NCBI GenBank assembly: GCA_945639195.1
Contig: CALZEE010000006.1
Span: 62,001-126,000 of the forward strand
From: an uncultured Ignatzschineria sp.
GTDB taxonomy: Bacteria; Pseudomonadota; Gammaproteobacteria; Cardiobacteriales; Wohlfahrtiimonadaceae
Reading direction: 5' to 3'
DNA: 64,000 nucleotides
This document shows positions 48,176-57,996 of this stretch, one piece after another; within the stretch, counting starts at the first letter, position 1, and each line of letters opens with the position of its first letter. The position numbers and the translations under genes are program-made. The notes beneath the pieces were generated by a model. It searched no databases and was not told the DNA's origin. It worked only from the letters and a program-made list of their open reading frames with translations.

Positions 48176-51100
48176 ATGAAGCGGATGCTAATTAATGCAA
48201 CTCAGCAAGAAGAGATGCGAGTTGCGCTTGTCGACGGACAACATTTATTTGATTTAGACATTGAAAATGTCGCAACAAAACAGAAAAAAGCGAATATTTA
48301 TAAAGGTAAAATCACCCGTATCGAACCCTCTTTAGAAGCTTGCTTCGTAGATTATGGTTCAGAACGCCATGGCTTCTTACCTTTTAAAGAGATTTCACGC
48401 GACTACTTTAAAAATGCTAGCGACCACTCAATGGCAATCAAAGACCAATTAGAAGAAGGTCTTGAAATCATCATTCAAGTTGAACGTGAAGAGCGTGGTA
48501 ACAAAGGCGCAGCCCTTACAACCTTTATCTCTCTCGCAGGTCGCTACCTCGTATTAATGCCTAATAACCCAAGAGCAGGCGGTGTTTCACGCCGTATCTC
48601 TGGTAAAAATCGTGCAGAAATCCGTGATGCAATGGCAGCACTTGTTGTTCCTAATGAAATGGGACTCATTGTTCGTACCGCAGGAATGGGGAGAACCGCT
48701 GAAGAATTACAGTGGGATCTTGATTACCTCATTATGCTCTGGGAAGCGATTGTCGATGCCGGCAAACGCCCTGCCCCACTACTGATTTTCCAAGAGAGCA
48801 ATATCATCATTCGCGCACTTCGTGATTACTACCGTAGTGATATCGGCGAAATCTTAATCGATGATGAAGAAGTCTTTAAAGAGGCAGAAGTCTTCATCAA
48901 CAACATCATGCCGCAAATTGGCGACAAGATTAAGCTCTATAACGATCAAATCCCACTCTTTACTCGCTTCCAAGTTGAATCTCAGATTCAAACAGCGTAC
49001 GAGCGTAACGTTCGCCTCCCATCAGGTGGCGCACTCGTATTTGACCATACAGAAGCGCTTGTTTCGATCGACATCAACTCAGGTCGTTCAACAAAAGGTG
49101 CAGATATCGAAGATACTGCCCTCAATACAAACCTGGAAGCCGCAGAAGAGATTGCAAGACAACTCAAACTCCGTGACCTCGGTGGTTTGATTGTGATTGA
49201 CTTCATCGACATGCTTGATAGCAAAAACCAACGTAAAGTAGAGAATGCGCTCCATGAAGCTCTCTCTTCAGACCGTGCTCGTATCCAAGTCGGTCAAATT
49301 TCACGCTTTGGTCTTTTAGAGATGTCACGCCAACGTCTTCGCCCATCGCTTGATGAGACTTCACATATTGTCTGCCCACGCTGTGAAGGACAAGGTACAA
49401 TTCGCGACACTAAATCTCTTGCGCTTGGCATCTTACGCCTTATGGAAGAAGAGAGCTTGAAAGAGCGTACTTCTGAACTTGTTATTCAAGTTCCGGTGAA
49501 TGTCGCTGTGTATCTCCTTAACGAGAAACGTGCAGACGTTGAAGCAGTAGAAGCTCGCCTGAAAGTTCGCGTTATTATTATTCCTGATGCAAACTTTGAA
49601 ACACCACACTTCAAAATTACTCGTTACCGCGTCAGTGATGAAGAGACAGGTTTAGATAGCGAAACTCACATCATCAAAGAAGAATTAACGATTGATGATA
49701 TTCGCAATCAAGCGATTATTCAGAATAAAAAATTGATGGAAAAACCTGCAGTTTCAGGTATTTCACCAATTGCTCCGCCACCAAAGACAGCGGAAAAAAC
49801 TGAAGAGCCAGCAGCTGCAACAGCGAAAGCTACCGCTCAATCACCCAATGTACTCACATCTATCATCACCTTTATTAAAGGTCTCTTTAATGGCTCTGCT
49901 GAAGAGAAGACGCCTGCGGATAAAAACAAGCGTGATGCAGCCCGTGACAACAATAAAAATCAACGCCCTAAAAACAACAATAATCAACGTCAGCGCAATG
50001 GCAATAACAGCCAACGCCAACGTAATCAACGCCATAACCATCCAAGCCGAAATACGGTAGAGACGGTTGAGCGTGCGATCGATACAAATGCAGAGTTCAA
50101 CCAAGCAGCTGCACAGGAAGAACAGAATAACCAACGCAACAATAATCGTCGCAATAACCAAAATCAGGATCGTGATAAAAATCGCGAAGAGCGCAACAAT
50201 AACCAAAATCAACGCCGCAACAATCCAAGAAACAACGAGCAAGGCGATGATCAAGAGAAACGTGGTAGAGAGCAACAAGCGAAAGAGACACAAAACCGCA
50301 ATACTCAAAACCAAGAATCTCAGGGTAAAAATGCCCCTAAAGAGCGCGATAATCAGCAAAATCGACATCGCGATCGTGATAATCAAACTGAAAGTCGTGA
50401 CAATAAAGAGCGTCGCGAACACCCTAGAAACAATGCGCAAAAGCATGCGGAAGTAGCGCCAGAAACGAGCACTCAAACCCCTGAAGCGGATAGCAATAAA
50501 CCTGCAACAGAAGAGAGAGCTCCACGTGGTCGCAACCGCCGAAACACCCCGAATACCGCTAAAGCAGAGACGCCTGTTAAAACAAATGACAAAGGCGAAA
50601 CTATTATTGAGGTAAAAGTTGGTGAAAAAACGCAAGAACGTGTTGTTCGCAAAGGTCGCCCACGTATTGCAAAAAGTGAGCAACCCGCAAATAATGACAA
50701 AGCAGTCATGCAAGGTGCTGCAGCAAACCATGTTGCTCAAGATGCAAAAAACAACGCTGAAGCACAGGTTCAAGCTGACGTGAAGACAACACCTGAAGCA
50801 AAAGCAGAAGTGCAAGCACCTGCCGTAAAAGCACCTACTGAAAAAGCAGACAACAAGGTCATTGAAACACCTGTTGACGCTAAAACAGCAAAGGCTCCAT
50901 CAGAAAAAGTCACTGAAGTAAAAACGGCGGCTGTGACCGTCGAGCCTACGACACCTGAGAAGGAAGCTGTAACGACTGAAATAGAGAAACCACGTGCAGT
51001 CGCACCGACTATTTCACCAGATGCCTCTGAAACAGATGCACGTATTCCTGCAGGGATTATTGTGAGTGAGCCAACAGCTGAAAGCAGCATGCCGGTCGAA

Positions 51101-51343
51101 AAACCAGAGACTATAAAAGAAACGCCTATTGTATCTGAGGTAAAACCAGAACCAGTACAAGTTTCAGCAGTCGCCGAAATGCCGGAAGAAGTTGCACCAG
51201 TAGCGACAAATGCTCCTGAAGCAACAACGCCAGCTCCGAAAGTCACAGCAGAAAAAGTTGAAGTTGTCATTGAAGAGAAGACACAAGTATTGACAGATAC
51301 TACAGTGAAAGCAGTGGAAGAATCCACTGAGAAAAGCCTCTAA
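48176..51343 (+). CDS. rne: Ribonuclease E
   Basis: Essential endonuclease for mRNA decay and rRNA/tRNA processing. The 1055 residues comprise the conserved catalytic half (about 1-500: [19 protein letters not shown]1 domain [20 protein letters not shown], magnesium-binding aspartates in SIDINSGR and VIDFIDM, zinc-link CPRC near residue 401) and a disordered C-terminal half. The latter starts with an amphipathic [12 protein letters not shown] segment (about 562-573, probable membrane anchor), then a very Asn/Arg/Gln-rich RNA-binding tract (about 580-770) and an Ala/Pro/Glu/Val-rich tail. The length distinguishes it from RNase G. Confidence 0.96.
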   Translation: MKRMLINATQQEEMRVALVDGQHLFDLDIENVATKQKKANIYKGKITRIEPSLEACFVDYGSERHGFLPFKEISRDYFKNASDHSMAIKDQLEEGLEIIIQVEREERGNKGAALTTFISLAGRYLVLMPNNPRAGGVSRRISGKNRAEIRDAMAALVVPNEMGLIVRTAGMGRTAEELQWDLDYLIMLWEAIVDAGKRPAPLLIFQESNIIIRALRDYYRSDIGEILIDDEEVFKEAEVFINNIMPQIGDKIKLYNDQIPLFTRFQVESQIQTAYERNVRLPSGGALVFDHTEALVSIDINSGRSTKGADIEDTALNTNLEAAEEIARQLKLRDLGGLIVIDFIDMLDSKNQRKVENALHEALSSDRARIQVGQISRFGLLEMSRQRLRPSLDETSHIVCPRCEGQGTIRDTKSLALGILRLMEEESLKERTSELVIQVPVNVAVYLLNEKRADVEAVEARLKVRVIIIPDANFETPHFKITRYRVSDEETGLDSETHIIKEELTIDDIRNQAIIQNKKLMEKPAVSGISPIAPPPKTAEKTEEPAAATAKATAQSPNVLTSIITFIKGLFNGSAEEKTPADKNKRDAARDNNKNQRPKNNNNQRQRNGNNSQRQRNQRHNHPSRNTVETVERAIDTNAEFNQAAAQEEQNNQRNNNRRNNQNQDRDKNREERNNNQNQRRNNPRNNEQGDDQEKRGREQQAKETQNRNTQNQESQGKNAPKERDNQQNRHRDRDNQTESRDNKERREHPRNNAQKHAEVAPETSTQTPEADSNKPATEERAPRGRNRRNTPNTAKAETPVKTNDKGETIIEVKVGEKTQERVVRKGRPRIAKSEQPANNDKAVMQGAAANHVAQDAKNNAEAQVQADVKTTPEAKAEVQAPAVKAPTEKADNKVIETPVDAKTAKAPSEKVTEVKTAAVTVEPTTPEKEAVTTEIEKPRAVAPTISPDASETDARIPAGIIVSEPTAESSMPVEKPETIKETPIVSEVKPEPVQVSAVAEMPEEVAPVATNAPEATTPAPKVTAEKVEVVIEEKTQVLTDTTVKAVEESTEKSL

Positions 51344-51362
51344 GATTCAATAATGACTGACC

Positions 51363-51389
51363 AAAAACCCCATTTTTATGGGGTTTTTG
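51363..51389 (+). terminator. rne terminator
   Basis: AAAAACCCCAT-TTTT-ATGGGGTTTTT hairpin 19 bp after the rne stop. Confidence 0.92.
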
Positions 51390-51433
51390 ACTATCTAGAA
51401 TTCGATTAAGAATATCTATAAGAGCCTTTCGAT

Positions 51434-51481
51434 AATTCAATAAGCCTTTTCATTGAATTCTATGTTCAAAGCCCCTATTAT
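51434..51481 (+). promoter_or_regulatory. Peroxiredoxin gene promoter with overlapping inverted repeat
   Basis: -35 TTGAAT (51453-51458), 17-bp spacer, -10 TATTAT (51476-51481). An inverted repeat AATTCAAT (51434-51441) / ATTGAATT (51452-51459), spacer 10, overlaps the -35 box, as an operator would. It does not match the OxyR consensus. Confidence 0.6.
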
Positions 51482-51557
51482 AGATTGTGTCAAGAGAACG
51501 AGAGCAATCTCGAACTTAAACAATTTCCGAATCACTTTGTAAACTAAGGAGTTTTCA

Positions 51558-52139
51558 ATGACTTTTGAAACAGACTTTACTTATCGTATCCCTAAAACTG
51601 TTGGCGATACTTTAGATGCATTTGAAGTTGTTGCAGCAAAACCAGGTTTTAACAATCCTGAAGAAAATGGTGTTTCAGCTTTCGAAACAATCACTGAGAA
51701 ATCTTTTGAAGGTAAATGGAAAGTAATTTACTTCTACCCAAAAGACTTCACATTTGTTTGCCCAACTGAAATCGTTGAGTTTGACAAAATTGCACAAGAA
51801 TTCGAAGATCGTGATGCTGTTCTTATGGGCGGTTCTTCAGATAACGAATTCTGTAAATTAGCTTGGAGACGTGACCATCCAGATTTGGATAAATTAGGCC
51901 ACTACTCTTTCGGTGACCCAGCGGGCGATTTAATCGATATGCTTGGTGTACGTGATATCAACTCTGGTGTTTGCTTACGTGCAACTTTCATCGTTGACCC
52001 ACACAACGTAATCCAACACGTATCTGTTAACCCAGACAGCGTTGGTCGTAACGTTCCTGAAGTTTTACGTATCCTTGATGCGCTTCAAACTGACGAGCTT
52101 TGCCCATGTAACCGTCCAGTAGGCGGAGACACTCTCTAA
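51558..52139 (+). CDS. AhpC/Prx1-type peroxiredoxin
   Basis: Thiol peroxidase that reduces H2O2 and organic peroxides. The 193-residue protein has the peroxidatic cysteine in DFTFVCPTE (Cys68) and a C-terminal cysteine pair in ELCPCNRPVGGD (Cys182 and Cys184), one of which is the likely resolving residue, so it is a 2-Cys enzyme. No ahpF follows, so electrons may come from thioredoxin. The gene is monocistronic, with AAGGAG in front, its own promoter and a terminator. The codon use and strong signals suggest high expression. Confidence 0.9.
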   Translation: MTFETDFTYRIPKTVGDTLDAFEVVAAKPGFNNPEENGVSAFETITEKSFEGKWKVIYFYPKDFTFVCPTEIVEFDKIAQEFEDRDAVLMGGSSDNEFCKLAWRRDHPDLDKLGHYSFGDPAGDLIDMLGVRDINSGVCLRATFIVDPHNVIQHVSVNPDSVGRNVPEVLRILDALQTDELCPCNRPVGGDTL

Positions 52140-52180
52140 TTCATCAATCGATGAAATATTGAGAAGCATTTGCTAAATTC

Positions 52181-52215
52181 AAAAGCCCTTTGAGCTAAAC
52201 TCGAAGGGCTTTTTT
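52181..52215. terminator. Bidirectional terminator between peroxiredoxin gene and xerC
   Basis: Arms AAAAGCCCTT / AAGGGCTTTT with a 13-nt loop between convergent genes, followed by T. Confidence 0.9.
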
Positions 52216-52283
52216 ATTCTGCATTCATTAAATAATTCCAAATCCTAAAAACATAATGATCAAATCTAGCACCGATCAAATGA

Positions 52284-53288
52284 CTATTCCTCTTCTACAT
52301 CCAGTGGCTTTTTAACCATTTTTCGCGCTTTAGGAACCTCTCTTTTCGCACGGGGATGCGCCGCATCAAAGACTTTGGCAAGATGATTAAAATTAAGATG
52401 CGTATAGACTTGAGTGGTAGCAATATCAGCATGTCCCAAGAGCTCTTGCACTAAACGGATATCCTGACTAGATTCAAGCACATGTGTTGCCATTGAATGT
52501 CGAAGTAAATGCGGATGCAGGTTAATATTAACACCGCTTTTCTGTGCATAGAGTTTAACGCGACGACTAATTTGCCGATCTGTAATTCTACTGCCTTTTC
52601 GGGTGATAAAGAGCGCTTCAAAAGAAGCACTGATACTTTCGCACCCCAACCATTCACCTCGCACTAAAAGCCATTTTTGGAGCGCTTGGAGCGCCTTATC
52701 TCCCACCGGTACTAAACGATCCTTCCCGCCTTTACCATCCACAACTTTTACCATTTTTTCTGCAAAGTTGAGATCTATTTGATCTAAGCCGGTAATCTCT
52801 GCCAATCGAAGCCCACTTGAATAGAGCAACTCTAAAATCGCCAAATCTCGAACTTCAAAATCATCTTCTGGCGAGCGATCTAAAATTTGATTCAAGAGAT
52901 CCGCTTCAACCACTTTGGGCAAGCGTTGCTTTTTCTTAGGAGGGGATACTAAGCGTGCCACGTTATAAGCAATAACACCCCGCTCTTCAAGAAAGTGAAA
53001 AAAGATACGGATAGATGCCAACTGCGTTTCAATACTAGTATTACTCAACTTACGCTTGCCCCCTTCAATCGGTTGCTTCGCTCGGCTGATCATATAACTT
53101 CTTAAAATACGGTCATCACACGCTTGCCATGATGTAATCCCTTGAGCCTTTAAAAACTGAATCAGCTGCATCAAAGCATTATGCTTCACTCGAAGACTAT
53201 GCGCTCGATGCATTAAAGAATAATCTTCCAGAAACAGATTCGCCTCTGAAACCAGAGGCGAATGTTCATTTATAACGGTATATTTCAA
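52284..53288 (-). CDS. xerC: Tyrosine recombinase XerC
   Basis: With XerD it resolves chromosome dimers at dif. The 334-residue protein has the N-terminal SAM-like domain and the catalytic residues Arg (SSGLRLAEITGLD), Lys (GKGGKDRLVPV), HLLRHSMATHVLES (H-R), GHADIATTQVYTH (H, Tyr). The LESSQDIRLVQELLGHA and DAAHPRAKR ends resemble XerC rather than XerD. The start is TTG at 53288, one base after the aspA stop; later ATGs would remove part of the N-terminal domain. The C-terminus has an extra basic/acidic tail. Confidence 0.9.
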   Translation of the reverse strand: MKYTVINEHSPLVSEANLFLEDYSLMHRAHSLRVKHNALMQLIQFLKAQGITSWQACDDRILRSYMISRAKQPIEGGKRKLSNTSIETQLASIRIFFHFLEERGVIAYNVARLVSPPKKKQRLPKVVEADLLNQILDRSPEDDFEVRDLAILELLYSSGLRLAEITGLDQIDLNFAEKMVKVVDGKGGKDRLVPVGDKALQALQKWLLVRGEWLGCESISASFEALFITRKGSRITDRQISRRVKLYAQKSGVNINLHPHLLRHSMATHVLESSQDIRLVQELLGHADIATTQVYTHLNFNHLAKVFDAAHPRAKREVPKARKMVKKPLDVEEE

Positions 53289-53289
53289 A

Positions 53290-54693
53290 TTACTGAAGAC
53301 CTAAAGTATGTCGTAAATGCTCTAATGAGAATAATTCATCAAACTTATCCGCTTCCATAAGGCCGCGTTCAAGAATTACATCACGCACACTTTTTCCTGT
53401 TTTAGCACAAATTCGACCCACAATATCGCCCTCACCATGCCCAATAATCGGGTTAAGGTAAGTGATGATCCCAATCGAATTAAGAATGTAGTTCAAGCAG
53501 TAAGATTCATTCGCCGTAATCCCCTCAATACAACGATCTTGTAATGAAGTACAAGCATTCGTTAAGAGCATCATCGATTCAAATGTTGATTGCGCAACCA
53601 CTGGTTCCATTGCATTTAATTGCAACTGCCCTGCTTCTGCAGCCGTTAATACAGTTGTATCGTTACCGAATACTTTAAAGCATGCATTATTTACAGCTTC
53701 TGGTAATACGGGGTTAATTTTTGCTGGCATGATCGAACTTCCTGCTTGTAATTCCGGAAGGTTAATCTCTTTTAAGCCTGCACGAGGACCTGATGAAAGA
53801 AGACGAAGGTCATTCGACATCTTCGAAAGCTTCACTGCCAGGCCTTTTAATGCTGAGTGGAAATAAACAAAGTCACTTAAGTCAGATGTCGCGGCAATGA
53901 GATCTTCAGAAGGCTCAAAGGCAAATCCTGTAATTTCAGAAAGATACTTTGCAGCAAGATCAGCATATCCTTGCGGAGTATTGATTCCTGTACCAATTGC
54001 GGTACCACCTAAGTTAATTGAGAGAAGCGTTGTACGCGCCATCTTCAAATACTTAATACCGGCTTTGATTTGGAACGCAAAAGCGCCAAACTCCATACCT
54101 AGCGTCATTGGTACTGCGTCCTGTAACTGGGTTCTACCCATTTTCAACACATCAGTAAACTCTTTCTCTTTTGCCCTCAACCCTTGATACAGATAATCAG
54201 CTGCTGCTATCAATGATTCAGAAACCTGATAAAACGCCACTCGCATCCCTGTAGGATACGCATCATTCGTTGATTGAGATTCGTTGACATGATCATTGGG
54301 GTTAATAATATCGTAACGCCCTTTCTCATATCCTAAAATCTCCAGCGCAAGGTTGGCAATCACCTCATTCACGTTCATGTTAAGTGAAGTTCCTGCTCCG
54401 CCCTGAAATGCGTCAATTGGGAAATGGATATAGTAAGTATCATCCTTCAATAAGAGATCACATGCTGCTACGATTGCGTTCCCTACTTCTGGCTTGATAG
54501 CCCCCAAGTCCATATTCGCTTTTGCTGCGGCCTTTTTAACGGCTGCTAAACCATAAATAAACTGTGGATTATCTCGGTTCTTTTGGGTTGAAATGGTGAA
54601 GTTATTGATTGCTCTTTGGGTGTGGATGCCATAGTAAGCATCATTTGGCACTTGTAATTCCCCTAACAAATCAACTTCTGACCGGTAACCCAT
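53290..54693 (-). CDS. aspA: Aspartate ammonia-lyase (aspartase)
   Basis: Reversibly deaminates aspartate to fumarate. The 467-residue protein has [62 protein letters not shown] and the superfamily signature [16 protein letters not shown] prefer ATG 54693, as GGAG lies nine bases upstream; a GTG 15 bases earlier would add MEMKK. Together with the aminotransferase elsewhere in the window it suggests aspartate as a carbon and nitrogen source. Confidence 0.94.
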   Translation of the reverse strand: MGYRSEVDLLGELQVPNDAYYGIHTQRAINNFTISTQKNRDNPQFIYGLAAVKKAAAKANMDLGAIKPEVGNAIVAACDLLLKDDTYYIHFPIDAFQGGAGTSLNMNVNEVIANLALEILGYEKGRYDIINPNDHVNESQSTNDAYPTGMRVAFYQVSESLIAAADYLYQGLRAKEKEFTDVLKMGRTQLQDAVPMTLGMEFGAFAFQIKAGIKYLKMARTTLLSINLGGTAIGTGINTPQGYADLAAKYLSEITGFAFEPSEDLIAATSDLSDFVYFHSALKGLAVKLSKMSNDLRLLSSGPRAGLKEINLPELQAGSSIMPAKINPVLPEAVNNACFKVFGNDTTVLTAAEAGQLQLNAMEPVVAQSTFESMMLLTNACTSLQDRCIEGITANESYCLNYILNSIGIITYLNPIIGHGEGDIVGRICAKTGKSVRDVILERGLMEADKFDELFSLEHLRHTLGLQ

Positions 54694-54717
54694 TTTCTTC
54701 ATCTCCACTATTACGAA

Positions 54718-55086
54718 TTAAAATATTTTTCCCTGTTTTACGTCTCTTAAACGCTTCTTATCCCGACTTGTGACGGTTTCAGAGTGAGGCTGAGGGGATA
54801 ATCGCCGTAGTTCACCTTCGTGTTCTCGTCTTTTTATACTCTCTTGTGTTTCATGGTACATGGTCGTCGCAACAGATGCAGGACCTCTCTGTTCAATGAG
54901 CAGGCGCACTTCAACCTCGTAGATTAGCTGTAACTTTCGAATCGTTACTAAATCACCTACCACAAGATTTCTCGCAGGCTTTGCTACAACACCATTTACT
55001 TTCACTCGCCCTTTATCAATCTCATCTGTCGCAAGACGACGAGTTTTATAAAATCGGGCGGCCCATAACCACTTATCTAGACGCAT
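54718..55086 (-). CDS. hslR: Heat shock protein 15 (HslR), S4-domain RNA-binding protein
   Basis: Hsp15 binds stalled 50S subunits carrying peptidyl-tRNA. The 122-residue protein is an S4 domain (RLDKWLWAARFYKTRRLATDEIDKG, VKVNG) followed by a basic tail (KRREHEGELRRL, RDKKRLRDVK). The ATG at 55086 is preferred to a GTG six bases earlier. It lies 24 bp upstream of aspA and after the min operon terminator. Confidence 0.88.
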   Translation of the reverse strand: MRLDKWLWAARFYKTRRLATDEIDKGRVKVNGVVAKPARNLVVGDLVTIRKLQLIYEVEVRLLIEQRGPASVATTMYHETQESIKRREHEGELRRLSPQPHSETVTSRDKKRLRDVKQGKIF

Positions 55087-55144
55087 AAGCACTCTTCACT
55101 CTATTTTGTTATATTAGATCGAAAAAAAAATTGCAAGTTTTAAC

Positions 55145-55178
55145 ACAAAAAAAAGCCGTACGAATACGGCTATTTTTT
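55145..55178 (-). terminator. min operon terminator
   Basis: AGCCGTA-CGAA/TTCG-TACGGCT hairpin flanked by A and T runs; on the minus strand it follows minE by 44 bp. Confidence 0.88.
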
Positions 55179-55221
55179 ACAAACAATCTGTTTTACACCC
55201 AAAGAGAGCAATTTCCACTAC

Positions 55222-55491
55222 TTACGACTCAACATCATCTTCTGATAAGACAATATTGAGTTCAAGAACATCGCAATCACCCTCTCGATCCATCGAAATA
55301 TTAATTTGCTCAGACTCTACAGGTAAATAGCGTCTCACAACTTCCAAAATATCTCGTTGAAGGTCCTTCATAAAATCAGGATTACCTTCCATGTTTTTGA
55401 CACGCTCATGGGCAACAATGATCTGCAAACGCTCTTTAGCAATTGAGGCCGTATTTGATTTACGGCGATTACCAAATATAAGCTTGAACAT
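55222..55491 (-). CDS. minE: Cell division topological specificity factor MinE
   Basis: Stimulates MinD ATPase and drives pole-to-pole oscillation. The 89-residue product starts at ATG 55491 (MFKLIFGNRR membrane-targeting segment), then SIAKERLQIIVAHER, the MinD-binding region, and a C-terminal beta domain. Longer in-frame extensions upstream overlap minD and are not needed. It lies 4 bp after minD. Confidence 0.95.
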   Translation of the reverse strand: MFKLIFGNRRKSNTASIAKERLQIIVAHERVKNMEGNPDFMKDLQRDILEVVRRYLPVESEQINISMDREGDCDVLELNIVLSEDDVES

Positions 55492-55495
55492 ACCT

Positions 55496-56305
55496 CTAAC
55501 CTCCAAAAATACGCCCAAAGAATCCTTTCTTAGGCGCTTCAATAAAGCGATGAGGAAGATCTTTACCGAGGAAACGATCAACGATATCGTTAAACGCTTG
55601 TCCTGCATCTGACTCTTCATTCATGATGACAGGCTCCCCTGAGTTCGAGCATTGTAAAACTGCTTGAGACTCTGGTACAACGCCTAACAGCGGAATACCA
55701 AGGATATCTAAAATATCGGTAACAGATAACATGTCCCCATTTTCTGCACGGGTTGGGTTATAGCGGTTAATCACAAGATGCTGATTAACTTCTTTACCTT
55801 CCTCAGCTCGCTTGGTTTTACTTGCTAAAATCCCTAAAATTCTATCTGAATCTCGAACTGATGAAACTTCTGGGTTTGTCGTGACAATGGCCTCATCTGC
55901 AAAATACATTGCAAGCTGCGCGCCTTTCTCAATACCCGCCGGTGAATCACAAATAATAAACTCAAAGTCTAATGCTTTAAGTTCATTCATGACTTTTTCT
56001 ACGCCTTCTTTTGTCAGCGCATCTTTATCACGAGTTTGTGAAGCAGGAAGGATATAGAGGTTTTCAAGACGACGATCCTTGATGAGTGTTTGTGCTAGTG
56101 TTGCTTCATCATTCACAACATTCACAAAATCATAAACAACACGGCGCTCACAACCCATAATAAGATCTAGGTTACGAAGACCTACATCAAAGTCAATAAC
56201 GGCTGTTTTATGCCCATTTTTTGCAAGTCCTGCTGCAATACTTGCACTAGTTGTTGTTTTACCTACGCCACCTTTACCAGATGTTACAACTACGATTTTT
56301 GCCAC
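55496..56305 (-). CDS. minD: Septum site-determining ATPase MinD
   Basis: Membrane-binding ATPase that recruits MinC and MinE. The 269-residue protein has the deviant Walker VVTSGKGGVGKTTTSASIA, DFDVGLRNLDLIMG, ICDSPAGIEKGAQLAM and a C-terminal amphipathic targeting helix (KGFFGRIFGG). It begins with GTG at 56305, since no ATG is near the conserved N-terminus. It is separated from minC by an unusually long 290-bp gap. Confidence 0.97.
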   Translation of the reverse strand: MAKIVVVTSGKGGVGKTTTSASIAAGLAKNGHKTAVIDFDVGLRNLDLIMGCERRVVYDFVNVVNDEATLAQTLIKDRRLENLYILPASQTRDKDALTKEGVEKVMNELKALDFEFIICDSPAGIEKGAQLAMYFADEAIVTTNPEVSSVRDSDRILGILASKTKRAEEGKEVNQHLVINRYNPTRAENGDMLSVTDILDILGIPLLGVVPESQAVLQCSNSGEPVIMNEESDAGQAFNDIVDRFLGKDLPHRFIEAPKKGFFGRIFGG

Positions 56306-56595
56306 TCGTCGCCCCCAAATTTTTCAATCTCATCGATTTTTTATTCAATCAATTTGTTATAAAACTTAAATTCTATTGTCTCTTTATTGTACTTACGACT
56401 CTAGATTTAAAATAATCTATAAAGTCGATACAATATTAATAAATAGAACGCTGTTTTAATCATATGTTTTATCATATCAGTATCGGTACCAATCTCAATA
56501 TTATACTGCTATTAAGTCTTACATTGAGGCTAATATTAACTGATATTAAACGTGGTGTTAATACTCATTAAACACACTATTTCTGTAGAAATCGT
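56306..56595 (-). other. 290-bp AT-rich gap between minC and minD
   Basis: No gene is seen. The sequence has several TAATATTA/GATATTAA-like words and A+T-rich tracts, so a separate minDE promoter is likely here. Confidence 0.5.
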
Positions 56596-57345
56596 CTATT
56601 TAATCAGTGGGTCTATTTTCAACTCACCTGCGTCTAGATAGATTTGCACCATTTTCCCGCGAAGCTCCGCAGGAATATCTTCTTGCATCTTGTAGAATCC
56701 TGCAATTGAAACGAGTTCCGCTTCTAAAGATTGGCAAAATATTCTTACAGATTGATTCCCATGAATCCCTGCAAGCGCTCTTCCTCTGAGGGCACCGTAA
56801 ACATGAATATTACCATCAACAAGTAGCTCTGAGCCCTCGTTAACAGAATTCACAACTACTAAATCCCCTTGTGGTACTGAAAGCTGTTGCCCCGATCTTA
56901 CTTGCTGTACATGCATCGTTGATTCAATCGGTACATTAATAATCTCAGGCTCTACAATTTTTGGCGCTTCCACAACAGGTGCTTGAGCAGCCTCAACAAC
57001 AGGTGTTGTATCTTGAGTCTTTTTAGCCTTAGATCCTGAGCCAACGAGTAATGCCCAACCTGCTTTTACCGCTTTATCTCTTAAATCGACATTGACGTTT
57101 CTTAAACCCACAGGAATAAGATCACGCGACATTAAAAGATTCTTAAGCCAACTTAGGTCAAGATTATTACCCACAGGAATTGCCGATAAATCTACGACTA
57201 TTGGGACACCTTTAAACATTTGAGGAGATCGATCTACTTGCGCAGAAAGCTCATCCTCAAGTGCCTTTAAGTCTATCCCATTAAGATAGAGAACCATCAA
57301 TGTCGATAGTTCTCCCTTAATTTGAAAGGTTTTATTATGTGACAT
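56596..57345 (-). CDS. minC: Septum site-determining protein MinC
   Basis: Inhibits FtsZ assembly away from midcell. The 249-residue protein has an N-terminal domain (FQIKGELSTLMVLYLNG, VDLSAIP), a variable linker with Thr/Val/Glu (about 105-150), and the beta-helical C-terminal MinD-binding domain with VRSGQQLSVPQGDLVVVNSV, GGNIHVYG-like DGNIHVYGALRGRALAG, and a C-terminal VQIYLDAGELKIDPL. It lies 26 bp after slyD. Confidence 0.93.
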   Translation of the reverse strand: MSHNKTFQIKGELSTLMVLYLNGIDLKALEDELSAQVDRSPQMFKGVPIVVDLSAIPVGNNLDLSWLKNLLMSRDLIPVGLRNVNVDLRDKAVKAGWALLVGSGSKAKKTQDTTPVVEAAQAPVVEAPKIVEPEIINVPIESTMHVQQVRSGQQLSVPQGDLVVVNSVNEGSELLVDGNIHVYGALRGRALAGIHGNQSVRIFCQSLEAELVSIAGFYKMQEDIPAELRGKMVQIYLDAGELKIDPLIK

Positions 57346-57371
57346 AGTTACTTTAAATCGCTAATACGTTA

Positions 57372-57854
57372 TTAGTGATCGTGACCATCTGCATGCACAT
57401 GACCATGTGTAAGCTCTTGCTCAGTTGCATCACGTAAAGAAACAACCTCAACTTCAAAGTTAAGATTTTGACCCGCTAATGGATGATTTCCATCTAATTT
57501 GATCTTTTCATCAGATACTTCAAGTACTCTGAATGGTTGCATTTGACCATCAGGCGTTGTGCCTGTTACTTGCCAACCCACTTGTACTTCTTCATCTTCT
57601 GGGAATGCACTACGTGGTACTTCAATGATGAAGTCTTCGTTTGCTTCGCCATAACCTTCAGCAGGAGATACGCTAAATGCAACTGATTGACCTTCTGTTG
57701 CGCCTTCAAGCGCTTTTTCAAAGCCAGGAATCATCATGCCATGACCTTGAATAAATTCGAGTGCTTCTTGACCTTTATTTGAGTCAAGAACATTTCCTTG
57801 GTCATCTGTTAATGTGTAAATGACGCCAACTACTTTATCTTTTGCTACAGGCAT
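57372..57854 (-). CDS. slyD: FKBP-type peptidyl-prolyl cis-trans isomerase SlyD
   Basis: A 160-residue FKBP with an inserted IF chaperone domain: VIYTLTDDQGNVLDSN, IQGHGMMIPGFEKALEGA, VSPAEGYGE, then the flap GWQVTGTTPDGQMQPFRVLEV, and NHPLAGQNLNFEVEVVSLRDAT. The short His-rich end (HGHVHADGHDH) suggests weaker nickel binding than the long tail of E. coli SlyD. It acts in protein folding and metal handling in the cytoplasm. Confidence 0.93.
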   Translation of the reverse strand: MPVAKDKVVGVIYTLTDDQGNVLDSNKGQEALEFIQGHGMMIPGFEKALEGATEGQSVAFSVSPAEGYGEANEDFIIEVPRSAFPEDEEVQVGWQVTGTTPDGQMQPFRVLEVSDEKIKLDGNHPLAGQNLNFEVEVVSLRDATEQELTHGHVHADGHDH

Positions 57855-57996
57855 TGAATGTTCCCTTTATCAATTTTACGAGTATAATTATGGCTTATCA
57901 CTATACATTAATCCGCGCACTAGATAAATGATTAAATCCTCATATTTTGAGCGCGCTCATCACTTTCATTTTTTCACAGATAGAATTATTACTAAT

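Noticed and set aside
49841..50815. Long open frame (324 codons) antisense to rne
   Set aside because: It lies opposite the Asn/Arg/Gln-rich low-complexity part of rne; the product is an implausible Cys/Phe/Ile-rich string with no start signal, so it is a composition artefact.
50770..51327. 185-codon antisense frame at the 3' end of rne
   Set aside because: Low-complexity Ser/Thr/Val/Ala shadow of the rne tail, without Shine-Dalgarno.
57928..57996. Longer N-terminus for rpiA
   Set aside because: The extra 23 residues are atypical for the family and the internal ATG gives the normal length.
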